Shown: piece by piece, positions 1-8,802 of the stretch
How positions within the stretch are numbered: the first letter of the stretch is position 1
Layout of the letters: every line of letters starts with the position of its first letter
Source: Phlegmacium glaucopus
Taxonomy: Eukaryota; Basidiomycota; Agaricomycetes; Agaricales; Cortinariaceae
Length of the DNA: 21,636 bases
Direction of reading: 5' to 3'
NCBI GenBank assembly: GCA_015039465.1
Contig: MU130157.1
Location: 584,502-606,137, forward strand
Program-made: the position numbers and the translations under genes
The notes under the pieces: generated by a model
What the model was told of the DNA's origin: nothing
Database searches by the model: none
Seen by the model: the letters and a program-made list of their open reading frames with translations, nothing else

Positions 1-1084
1 GTTAACTGTCATCCCCTGTCATTGTCTATTTTCCAAATTTTTCGCTTGAACTCCCTCCTTAAGTGACCTTAAGGTGACTCTCCTACTGACACCCCTCATT
101 CTTACTTAACTCCATTTGATGGATAGGACCATGTTTTCTCGTCATAAATATGGGATTCCTACCCCGATACATCTTGTTATTTTTCTTTCTTCATGCGCGA
201 CAGTTTCCTTCTTTCTATTTCTCTCCTGTCGACGCTCTTCTTTTCTTGTTACCTTTTCTTCTTCCTTGTTATTTTTTTAGACATTTTTCAGTTTCACGCT
301 CTCTTTTCTTTTCTTCCGTCACATGTATCAGGTTATCGTTTTTATATAGTTGAGGTATCCGTACACCAGTACAGTTTTTACACTTTCCAGGACTCAGTTG
401 TGAACTTTCCGCGTCGGAACAAGGGCTCTTTTGTGATGAACGGGTATTAGGGTACAGTACGTCGGAACTATTGTGAACTGTGTAACACTCTTATTAGAAG
501 ACGACGACTAAGTAGACGTTAAGGACGAATCAACACTAGGAGGACCTGAAGGATTTAACAGTATTTCTCCCACCCTTCCGAAGTACATGGCGCACTTACT
601 ACCAAAACCGTCACTTACTATTCTATTCTCCATCTATTAACTCCTATCCCCTGACTCACTCTAGGTTCTCGCTCCCTACCGTTCTATCTACCGACTCCCC
701 TTCTGAACACCGGGGTATCCGGTTTTGTTGTTACTGTTTCGGAACAAATTTTTACATATACAAATTTTTACATACAACGTACGCAGAGTTATTCTTTTCT
801 TCGATAATTATCTTTAAGTTGTCTAAGTCCCTGGATTTTCCTACTAGCTAGTATCTCAGACCACCTCAGACCACCTCAGGTGGCCTAAGACCACCTCATA
901 CACCCCCTGGCATTTCATGTCTTATAAACATCAATCACCAGTAAGGTCGAGTAGTAACTTATGTCTCACGTATGTGGAAATTGGTTCCGAACAAAGTAAT
1001 GTCTTCACCTACCATCTACGAACGATCCGTCGTCCATACAGGTACTCTTATTGTCTCAACTACCGTCTTGTACTACTCGCTCGT
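1..1084. other. Transposon-derived segment written as simple complement (not reversed)
   Basis: Read left to right, 785-1084 is the base-by-base complement of 2401-2699 in the same direction: about 93% by eye with one single-base indel. Weaker similarity extends left to about 711 (pairing with 2346). It is not a reverse complement. 855-912 pairs with the 2471-2528 block that ends in the GTGGGGGAC transposon end. The part 1-710 has no partner in the window, but it shares the same dinucleotide skew: by hand count 1-1080 holds about 42 CG against 15 GC, whereas 2281-2700 holds 1 CG against 13 GC. Complementing without reversing swaps these two dinucleotides. I see no gene in the given orientation. 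If the strand is mis-written, short ORFs read from it are meaningless. Confidence 0.8.
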
Positions 1085-2000
1085 CACACAATGTTTGAGA
1101 GAAAAAGAAAAAAATAGAGGTGGCTTGTGTACGGGGCAAAGTAGATGTGTGCGGAATACAGAAGAGAAGTAGAGGCGAGGTGTACGAAAGGAAAGGGAAA
1201 AGTATACAAAGTAGATAAGAATGTATACGTATGGAGAAATGTACGCCTGCAAAACGAAGTATGTGTTGAGAGAGCAAATAGATATTTATGTCATATATGA
1301 TGAGCGACATTGGAATCGATTAAGAACTCTGAGATTGGGACCAATGAAACGAGAACTTGTAAGAGTTTGAGAATTCTGCGACGGAACTCTGAATAGAGAA
1401 CCATAAGAAAACTCGAGTAGCTTGTTTGTTTGTTAGAGAATATGTTGACAAATGCCGGTCTTCGAAGACTCGGCAAGCTTCAACATTGTTTTCTTAATCG
1501 ATGTCATAAGGATGTGCGAGAGAAGAATCTTCGCAACCAATATAGATCGGTTTGGGCTTTGGTTTTGTGGCTGTTTGTCTTGGCTTGCTTATGACACTTT
1601 TCAATTTATGAACTAGGTCATATTCTTCTGTCTCGTTCCTGAAGATGAGAAGATGTTTGTCTGTTTAGCTTTGGCTTGCTTTGTTACCGCCCTCTTAGTA
1701 GGTGGCGAGGGGTACAGGGCTTTCTTGATTTGTAGTTGTTTGGTTGCGGAAAGTGACCGCTGTCTGCGTTTCATTTTTGTAAGGAAGTTCTTACGTTCTA
1801 TATGAACTCGCATTTGCTGTTTCTATAGTCTTGCTGAAGACTCTCTCTTGCTCATCCTCATCCTCGTCCTCTACCCTCAGACACCTTCCCAGACCTTCAT
1901 CCTCATCCTTCTCATCCTTATTCTTTCCCTCTACCCTTCAAGTGTGTTATAAGTCAAGGTTACACCTTCCCTAAACGAACAACAGGGAGTCTCTTGACCT
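1085..2000. other. No gene recognised; contains the unresolved end of the complemented segment
   Basis: Similarity to 2401-2699 stops near 1084. From here to about 1850, CG and GC dinucleotides are roughly equal (about 29 and 32 by hand), so the sequence gives no clue to its true orientation. 1850-1940 is a pyrimidine-rich run of TCATCC/TCCTC units. There are two loose repeats of a TTTGTCT...TTGGCTTGCT phrase (about 1575-1590 and 1655-1680). The normal orientation is certain again by about 2040, where the GACCAG-family repeat matches its other copies properly. Confidence 0.5.
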
Positions 2001-2183
2001 AAAGACTGGTCCACTGCTCTCTGGTTGGTGTTATATAACAACACTCACAACGATTTATACCGGTCTTTTTCCAGTCTTTGCTTCTCAAAAACCAAAAAAC
2101 CGGACTGCTGGTCCAGTGTTTTGCAGTCTGGTCCGGTCTTTTTCCAGTCTTTTTCCAGTCCTGCAACTGGACTTCCAAACACT
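2001..2183 (+). repeat. GACCAG/GGTCTTTTT-type repeat, copy 1
   Basis: Dense in GGTCTTTTTCCAGTC and CTGGTCC phrases, ending in ACTTCCAAACACT at 2183. The same end occurs at 4679 and, inverted, near 19197, so these are copies of one dispersed element. No coding potential is seen. Confidence 0.6.
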
Positions 2184-2243
2184 AACTCTAAGTCTCTAAA
2201 TGATACAACTCAAATTTGGACTTAAGTTTGTTTAATATAGCCC

Positions 2244-2466
2244 TTTCTCAAGAAGGAAAGAAGCTATTAATAGATTTTAAATAGATTTAGGGTCCTAAGA
2301 GGATCCTCTATCTTTCTATTCAATATTTCCTCTTTGGGAAATTTTTCCCATAGGCCAAATCCCATTTAATGCTGTGCTTAAAAATGTATTTTGGATTTTT
2401 CTCAATAAGAAAAGAAGCTATTAATAGAATTTCAACAGATTCAGGGTCCTAAAAGGATGATCTATC
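2244..2466 (+). repeat. Direct duplication of a 69-bp repeat module
   Basis: The module runs from TTTCTCAA through GAAGCTATTAATAGA to GGGTCCTAA and CTATC. It occurs at 2244-2312 and again at 2398-2466. A third copy lies on the minus strand at 20181-20243, and a complemented copy at about 782-850. The three normally oriented copies show that 2398-2466 is in the family's usual orientation and that the copy near 785 is the aberrant one. Confidence 0.75.
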
Positions 2467-2470
2467 ATTG

Positions 2471-2536
2471 AGTCTGGTGGAGTCTGGTGGAGTCCACCGG
2501 ATTCTGGTGGAGTATGTGGGGGACTGTAAAGTACAG
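2471..2536 (+). repeat. End of GGTGGGGGAG-terminal element (type A end)
   Basis: Repeated AGTCTGGTGG units lead into GTGGGGGACTGTAAAGTACAG. The same terminal phrase with few changes ends elements at 6129 and 18840 and, inverted, begins one at 14257. The bases to the right of CAG differ between copies, which marks the element boundary. The left end of this copy is not identifiable. Confidence 0.6.
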
Positions 2537-2547
2537 AATATTTGTAG

Positions 2548-3415
2548 TTAGTGGTCATTCCATCTCATCATTGAATACAGAGTGCATACCCCTTTATCCT
2601 TGGCTTGTTTCATTCCAGAAGTGGAGGTTGATGCTTGCTTGGCAGCAGGTATTTCCTTGAGAATAACAGAGTTGTTGGCAGGGCTTGATGAGTGAGCAGA
2701 AATTTGTCAGGGGCTGTCCTCATCCTCAACTTCAATCACCTCTGTGGCCTTGCACTTCCTGGTGTGAGAGCCAGAGCTGTGGCCTGTAGTGAGGATAGAC
2801 TTGGAAGGTAGGATGGATGCAAGCTAAATTGAAAGGTACAATAAGTTAGAATATTTAAGAAAGAATCATGTTGATGCACCTCAGCATTGCCAACAACCTC
2901 ATCTCCCATGAACTGCAAGTCATCACTGGACTCTGAGTCACTGGAAGCCACAGCAAAATCACCATCTTGGGCATCACTGTCCTCATCATCCTCATTTGAC
3001 TTCTGTTTACATGACACAGTAGCTCTGGTACCACAAGGGTGTCAGGGGCAATGGCGACATGATTTCTTTGCTGTCTCAGGTTCACTATCAGAGCCCAAAC
3101 CCTGTGCAGCAACAAGGGCTGCCATCTTTGACCCTTGCCCACTGTGTTGATCTGTAAAATAGTGGACTTAGTTAAGATCATTAAAAAATGACAGTAACAG
3201 ACCTAGAGGTTCATGAGATGGGGCATGACCTATGAGGCAGTTTGGTTAGCTTGAATATGGAAAGGAGGAAGAATTGACAGACCTATTGAATGGCCAGACA
3301 AAATACAAGCAGGGGGTCCAGAAATTGGGCTAGTATTAGTTTTGGAATTGAAGAATTTGATGTCAGACAGATTTTTGAGATTGCCCAGTTCATCAAGAGC
3401 ACAACCTGTAGCCAT
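2548..3415 (-). pseudogene. Decayed transposon-type ORF, N-terminal part
   Basis: The minus strand carries several coding-like blocks in different frames. 3415-3230 begins MATGCALDELGNLKNLSDIK. About 3130-2870 gives a LVAAQGLGSDSEPETAKK block and, after a stop and frame change, an acidic serine-rich stretch with NEDDEDSDAQDGDF and SSDSESSDDLQF. About 2830-2550 gives GSHTRKCKATEVIEVEDED and then a serine/lysine-rich stretch. The order of an acidic, serine-rich region followed by a TRK..ATEVIEV.DED motif reminds me of the N-terminal part of hAT-like transposases in agaricomycetes, but no catalytic or zinc-finger residues are present and the family is only a guess. The reading direction runs into the transposon end at 2536, which seems to truncate it. 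In-frame stops and frame shifts show it is dead. The mirrored segment at about 945-1084 carries a complemented copy of its last part. Confidence 0.4.
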
Positions 3416-4494
3416 TGAGAGAAAGTAGAGAACAAGTTGAGTTGTTCTGGAGGGAGAAAAAACCTGTATAACTACTCATCAAGGAAGGGTCTTGGAAACC
3501 ATGAAAATTCATGTCTTGCATGCAATCTAGTGTTTCATGAGATCAGCTGGGATGGAGAAAACAGAAAATCATGTTGCCAGTCTTATTTCAAATTGCAGGA
3601 GTGATAAAAGAAAAGATTAGAATGGAATACTCAAAAGGTGACTGTGTCCATGTGATATTAAGTCATGCTTCATAGCTGGATGGCATTCAAAGCAAGGAAA
3701 TGAGCAAAATTATAGACTGCTGCTACATTACAAAATCTAAGCTTACCAGGTAGGACAGGTAAGGAATGTCCTTTGACTTTCTGATGAAGAAAGGACATCT
3801 ATTTAGGAAATGTGGTACACAATGCATAGGAAATCAAGTTGGCTGCCATTGATGGTTATGGAGAGATGGGGTGATTGGTTCAATGTTGTGTTGATCTTTT
3901 TAAGTTGTTGACATCAGCATTCAGTTTGTTTAGTTTTAGACTGAGTTGAATCACCAACAATGGCTGTTTATTGCCATTTTTTATCACTGTAATTGGTGGT
4001 CAACCATACCATCATCACACTGTAAAGTGGTCAGCCCAAAGGTTCACAGTATGGTGATGGTGGCTGTATGTTGGTAGCCATAAGCCATAAATACAGCAAC
4101 AGTGCACAGCCCTATTCCAAGGTGCCATTCTAAGACAGCACCTGCTACCTATATATACAAGAAGACCCAGATAACTACACCTGGGTCTGACAGCTATGGA
4201 AATAGGAACAATAGAAAGTAGAGCACACATTCTTAAGAATGTGTGGTAGTAATCTACTTGGAGTAATGCATGTTTACTACTAAGGAATATTCATTGAAAC
4301 TACTAATAACTGTTCATGTGACTACATAGAAGGGGACAGATGGGATTGTAGCTAGTATCCCCTGACATTCACCTTAATTTCAATAAAATTCATGAATTTG
4401 CATGTAACATAGTCAGTTTCTATCCTAAAATTATGATATTGGCATTGTTTGAAAGTGAATTACTGCTGCTATTGTTGTCTAAATTTATAGCTTG
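3416..4494. other. Gene-free, CpG-poor interspersed region
   Basis: No supported gene; short ORFs on both strands have no family resemblance. The CpG-poor composition matches the transposon remains on both sides, so this is probably old transposon DNA. 4225-4244 is a perfect 20-bp palindrome, ACACATTCTTAAGAATGTGT. Confidence 0.5.
4225..4244. repeat. Perfect 20-bp palindrome
   Basis: ACACATTCTTAAGAATGTGT is fully self-complementary with no loop. No flanking element was recognised, and it may be chance in AT-rich DNA. Confidence 0.9.
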
Positions 4495-4679
4495 AACAAC
4501 TGGTTGGGACCAGTTAAAACTGGTTTTGCATTGGTCTTCCAAATTTTGAGAATACAGAAGACTGTTAACCATACCACAGTTAATAGTCTTCATTGGTCCT
4601 CTCAATTTGCAGTCCTATTCAGTCTGAGTCCAGTTCAGTCATAGTCTTTTGTGGTCTTGTAACCAGACTTCCAAACACT
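4495..4679 (+). repeat. GACCAG/GGTCTTTTT-type repeat, copy 2
   Basis: GGGACCAGTTAAAACTGG and several AGTC/GGTC phrases lead to GGTCTTGTAACCAGACTTCC and the shared end CCAAACACT at 4679. The reverse strand of about 19197-19240 carries the same end (GGTCTTGTAACCGGACCTTC). Directly to the right begins the ACTTGGACTTC-rich element. Confidence 0.6.
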
Positions 4680-4685
4680 AGACTT

Positions 4686-4760
4686 GCTTGGACTTTGCTT
4701 GGACTTCACTTGGACTTCACTTGGACTTCACTTGGACTTCACTTGGACTTCACTTGGACT
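4686..4760 (+). repeat. 11-bp tandem repeat (CACTTGGACTT)
   Basis: Five near-perfect consecutive 11-bp units follow two diverged ones. The tract creates an open reading frame of repeating HLDFTWTSLGL character, which is a by-product and not a protein. Confidence 0.85.
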
Positions 4761-4836
4761 CATACAGTAATAGGACTTAGAATTTATTTTATTTTACTTG
4801 GACTACTTGGACTTTACTCAGAATTTTTGGCTTTGA

Positions 4837-5994
4837 TGTTAAGTTTAAAAGGGAAATGTCAGATGGATTCCAGAATGGATGGAACTGAACTGGACTGTAA
4901 TGGAAAGGACTATGGCCTCAGCATATGTGCTGTGCCACCCAACTCCTACAATGTCCTGATTCTGGAACCAGAAGAAAAAGGAAGAAGATGGGAAGCCTCA
5001 AAGGACTTAGAGGAAGAATAAGAGAAGGGGGGCTAAGTTGATATTCAAAACTGGGGAAAACATACAAGTCCTGAGTACTTAAATAATAACAAGGAATAGC
5101 AACTGAATGTAAAAGATAAATATAATAGTGCTGCATTCTGCTCCTGAAAGTCCTGCATTCTTGGGTGAATAATCCAATGCTGGTGTGCTGACTGATAACG
5201 GCAAAGTGTTAAGTTCGAGGACTCTATTCCAGAGTATCGGACAGAGTTTATTGGAACAGAACCACAGAACGGATAAGGACTTCAGCCTCAGTGTATATGC
5301 TGTGCTACCCTAAACCTTTGTGTCCTAATTTCGGAGTAGGAACGGAAGGGAGTGGAACCGGAAGTTGCAGGGACTTAGAGGATGAACAAGAGGAGGAAAC
5401 TAAGTTGATATTCAAACTGAGGAATACATACAAGCTTCAAGTACTTAAATAATAAAAGGAATAGCAACTGAAATATAAAAGATAAATATAAAGTGCTGCG
5501 TTCTGCTCCTGGAAAGTCCTGCATTCCTGGGTTAATAATCCATAGTGGGTGTGCTGACTGATAGTGGGAAAGTGATGACAAAGAAATAGTTGTTATGGCG
5601 AAGATGTGGTAATGGGTTTGGAGTAATGTCAGAAGAGCCAGAATGATATGGAGAAGTCTTGGAGTTGGACAAAGGAAGAGTAGATCTGGATACAAGGGAA
5701 AGTACTGGAATGGAGTACGGACTACTGGAGACAACTCCAATGGAGCTGGACTGGAGTAACATATAATAGAATGTAACACAAAGGGCTGATAAAGACATGG
5801 TTGTTAAGGTGATTATGAGGGGAATGGGCTTGGAGTAGTGCCAGAGGGGCTGGAATGATATGGAGAACCTTTAGAGCCAGATGTAGAAAGAGTAGTTCTG
5901 GATGTAAGGGAAAGCACTGGTATGGATGGAGTGCAGACTACTGGAGACAGCTCTGATGAAGCTGGACCAGAGTAATGCATGACAGAATATAACA
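4837..5994 (-). mobile_element. Solo LTR (oldest of the nested pair), interrupted by a second solo LTR
   Basis: The plus-strand edges are TGTTAAG at 4837 and ATATAACA ending at 5994, equivalent to the TGTTACA...CTTAACA ends of the Gypsy 5' LTR at 20420-20997. The flanks are perfect 5-bp duplications, TTTGA at 4832-4836 and 5995-5999, so this is an integration product later reduced by LTR-LTR recombination. Without the nested insertion at 5207-5783 it is about 581 bp. It has fewer CpG sites and more changes than the inner LTR, consistent with greater age. Confidence 0.9.
5207..5778 (-). mobile_element. Solo LTR nested inside another solo LTR
   Basis: This 572-bp LTR has TGTTAAG at the plus-strand left edge and TGTAACA at the right edge. 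It is flanked by a perfect 5-bp duplication, CAAAG at 5202-5206 and 5779-5783. The sequence left of 5202 and right of 5783 is the continuous body of the older LTR (GTGCTGACTGATAA to the left, GGCTGATAAAGACATGG to the right). It belongs to the same family as 6680-7252 and 20420-20997. The internal 5375-5779 minus frame is open, as in two other copies. Confidence 0.93.
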
Positions 5995-6129
5995 TTTGAA
6001 CAGCTAGGAATTTATTGAAGCTCAGACTTCACTTGGACTTTATTTGGACTCCTAGCACTTTATTTGGTCTTTACTCAGACTCCACATGGAATCCTTTGTG
6101 TGGAGTAGGTGGGGGAGTGTAAAGTACAG

Positions 6130-6618
6130 AGATAAAGCAGCTGCAGTTGCATTATATGTTATAGAGTAAAAAAGAAAAACTAGAACCCATATATGCCATG
6201 CAAGCAATGGCCTACAAAACAAATTAAGACTTCAAAATAACTTAGACCATGTACTGCTCATATATTTACTGTTTACTACATCCTAAAAGTTGGTTATTTC
6301 TAGCTATTCAAAGTGTTGTGGCTTGGGCAGCTCAAGTTCTAGTTCAGAAGGGAGCAGAGCCCAAAAATGTGGGCAAAACATACTGCATTTGCATGAAAAC
6401 ATACCCAATATAGGTTGGGGAGGCCTTAGAGAGAAAAAAATCTACCCTGTGTAATTTTTCAAATCTTGGTGCCCCCTTGATGAAGTCATAACACAATTTT
6501 GCTACCGTATTTTCAGCAAAGCCTTTTAATCCAAAAATAACTATCTACACTAAAAAAACAGTTTTAAATTTTGATCCCTTTGTTTTCAGAATTGAAAAAT
6601 ATTTCCAACATCAAAAAG
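6130..6618. other. Gene-free AT-rich stretch
   Basis: No ORF or RNA gene is supported. The stretch lies between the TIR-like element and the foldback element, is CpG-poor, and is probably old transposon sequence. Confidence 0.5.
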
Positions 6619-7434
6619 ATGAAATTGCTTAATTTGTACTTAATTTCCCTTAGTTTACTTAATTTAAAATTCAGGAAAGTGTTAAGTTTGAGAACTCTGT
6701 TCTGGAGTATCGGACAGAGTTTGATTGGAACGGAACCACGGAACGGAAAAGGACTATAGCCTCAGTGTATGTGCTGTGCTACCCTAAACCTTCATGTCCT
6801 AATTTTGGAGTAAGAACGGAACAGAGTGGAACCGGAAGTTGTGGGAACTTAGAGGAAGAATAGGAGGAGGAAACTAGGTTGATATTCAAACTGAGGAAAA
6901 CATACAAGTTTTGAGTACTTAAATAATAAAAGGAATTGCAACCGAAATATAAAGGATAAATATAAAGTGCTGCGTTCTGCTCCTGGAAGATCCTGCATTC
7001 TTGGGTGAATAATCCATAGCTGGTGTGCTGACTGATAGTGGGAAAGTGATGACAAAGAAATAGTTGTTATGGTGAAGATGTGGAACTGGGTTTGGAGTAT
7101 CGTTGGAGGAGCCAGAATGATATAGAGAAGTCTCGGAGTTGGACGTAGGAGGAGTAGAACTGGAAACAAGGGAAGGTACTGGAACAGAGTATGGAGTACC
7201 AGAGACAACTCCAACGGAGCTGGACCGGAGTCACATATAACAGAATGTAACAGAAAGTATGGAAAAATAAGAGAAGAGAGCTTCTGATTCTTATCTTAAT
7301 CTGCTTTTAAAATAATCATTAAGGAGAATTCAGGAGGGAAATATGAAGAATCAGAAGGTCTCTTCTCTTATTTTTCCTTATTTTCCTTAATTGTAAATTA
7401 GGACAAATTAAGTATAAATTAAAGCAATTTCATG
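6619..7434. mobile_element. Foldback (MITE-like) element split by a solo LTR
   Basis: The left arm is 6619-6679 plus 7258-7292, the loop is 7293-7345, and the right arm is 7346-7434. The best-matched 32 bp (7261-7292 against 7346-7377) begin GGAAAAATAAGAGAAGAGA and differ at one base. Outward, both arms carry GAAATTGCTT, TACTTAATTT and AATTTAC-type blocks with a few indels. The left arm only becomes continuous when LTR 6680-7252 and one target duplication are removed, so the foldback is older than the LTR. No coding sequence. Confidence 0.8.
6680..7252 (-). mobile_element. Solo LTR with perfect target-site duplication
   Basis: This 573-bp LTR has TGTTAAG at 6680 and TGTAACA ending at 7252, so TG...CA on the minus strand. 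The flanks are GAAAG at 6675-6679 and GAAAG at 7253-7257. It is highly similar to 5207-5778 and, inverted, to the Gypsy 5' LTR at 20420-20997. It keeps many CpG sites (for example CGGAACCACGGAACGG near 6730), unlike the older fragments at 16998 and 18841, which suggests a recent insertion. No internal sequence remains. Confidence 0.95.
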
Positions 7435-8460
7435 TTTTCCTAATGAACTCCATAGAAATTTAAAATTGAAGATTGTTTTGTATGAGCCTTTCTATTCAAA
7501 TATTTAAGTTGCTGCAGGAATCTAGACTGAAATTCAAAACAGATTTAAATCCTGAGGCCCCCGAAGTGTTAGTAATGGGCAGATGTAATAGCCTGCCTTA
7601 TCCGAACCTCGGGCACAAAGACCCCAGTCACTCAAGGGCTTTCTCCGGTGCCGCCGCATGAACAAGCTTGTTCAGGCTTTATAATACGTTTACAAGCATT
7701 GGACTTGCGTTTGCGATTTTTATCAGGGAAATGCCTGACCGTCGATTTCCCGTTCTTTAGCAGTATTTTAACTTCAGCAACCTTCGTGTAAAGTTCAGTC
7801 CGCGATTGCCAGCGGATCAGCAACTCGCTCCCCATGCCAATTTGAGAGCGCAGCATAATTCTGGATATGTTAGCGCTCATGCATCATGCTTCAAGACCGG
7901 CCTTGCTCCTCGAACGTTACTTGCCAGGTGCTGGAACTCCTTTCGACACAAACTTCCGCCATCTTTTCATCATCCATCTAGAAATTATCACCTCTGGCCT
8001 TCGAGAATTCCTGTAGGATTCTGCACATGCTGCACTCTTTCTCTAGCCGTCTGAGTGCGATTCGACGATAGAAATTGAACGTGACTCGCACCGGAAACAT
8101 CCTCGCTACCCTCGTTTGCCCATCCATCTCAGCATAACATGCTTTAACTCGGCCTTCTTTCTTATCTTATCGCCATCGTCATCGTTCATTTGCGACTTCT
8201 ATTCTTTCGGACCATGAATCCATGACGAATCAATTTCTTCCCTCGAGAATGGCCCTTCTTGAGCTGACTGTGCCCTTATCTTCTTTTCTTCTTGGACTTC
8301 ATAAACCGCTGGTCGTGGTCGTTGGCAGGATTAACCGAGTCTCGGAGTTTCCCCACACGAATCGCGATTACATATGATGCGTCATCCTCGAACTCGCAAT
8401 GGACAAGACCCTTTCCCATTCTATGCTCCCTCGGTGGACCGGTAACTTGAAGTGCGGTTC

Positions 8461-8500
8461 GACTCCTTTCTGTTGACTCCTTTCTGTTGACTCCTTCTCG
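8461..8500 (+). repeat. 14-bp tandem repeat (GACTCCTTTCTGTT)
   Basis: Two exact units (8461-8474, 8475-8488) and a partial, altered third (8489-8500). Confidence 0.85.
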
Positions 8501-8780
8501 AAATTTGGGCAGGGATCGTTTAGAGAGCCGTGTCTTATCACAATGCAGTGGCGGTCAAATTGCTTTGTTTGATTGAACTTCTGATATCGATATGTTGAGG
8601 AGGCCTCAAAGCCTATTGCCTGCACTATAATTATAGGATGGCCTACGAAACTTCTCTGCCTTGTTACTTCCATTAACAAATTCTGTTTGGAAGGCGTTAA
8701 CGTCGCCACTACCACTGATACCATCTTCTTCTGTCACCGATTGAAAAAGTCATCGTGGGTCAGGAGCTTATGGAGAAGAG

Positions 8781-8802
8781 TTTTTTTTTTTCCCCCCCCC
8801 CC
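8781..8802 (+). repeat. T11C11 homopolymer pair
   Basis: Eleven T (8781-8791) are followed directly by eleven C (8792-8802), a pure 22-nt pyrimidine tract. Lengths in such tracts are prone to sequencing error. Confidence 0.9.

Larger units (their letters stand above)
4680..6129 (+). mobile_element. TIR-like element with CTTGGACTTC tracts, split by nested LTRs
   Basis: 4680-4836 and 6000-6129 together correspond to the right half of the complete element at 17889-18835. Shared features in order are the CACTTGGACTT tract, an AATACAG..AATAGGACTTAG block, GAATTTTTG..TTTGAACAGCTAGGAATT, CTCCTAGCACT, and the end GGTGGGGGAGTGTAAAGTACAG. The left terminal CTTTACTCTCCC seen at 17889 is missing here, because the GACCAG repeat abuts at 4680. 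No transposase is encoded, so it is non-autonomous. The interruption is solo LTR 4837-5994. Confidence 0.65.

Noticed and set aside
4593..5021. 142-aa plus-strand ORF
   Set aside because: It is built from the 11-bp tandem repeat and the edge of an LTR; repetitive HLDFTWTSLGL character and no family resemblance.
6106..6129. GGTGGGGGAG as a polypurine tract followed by a 3' LTR starting TGTAAAG
   Set aside because: The same sequence occurs at both ends of 14262-14644 and 17889-18835 in inverted orientation, so it behaves as a terminal inverted repeat; no LTR body follows consistently.
8368..8724. 118-aa minus-strand ORF
   Set aside because: No recognised motif, contains the 14-bp tandem repeat, and no flanking exons continue it. 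Left as unassigned.
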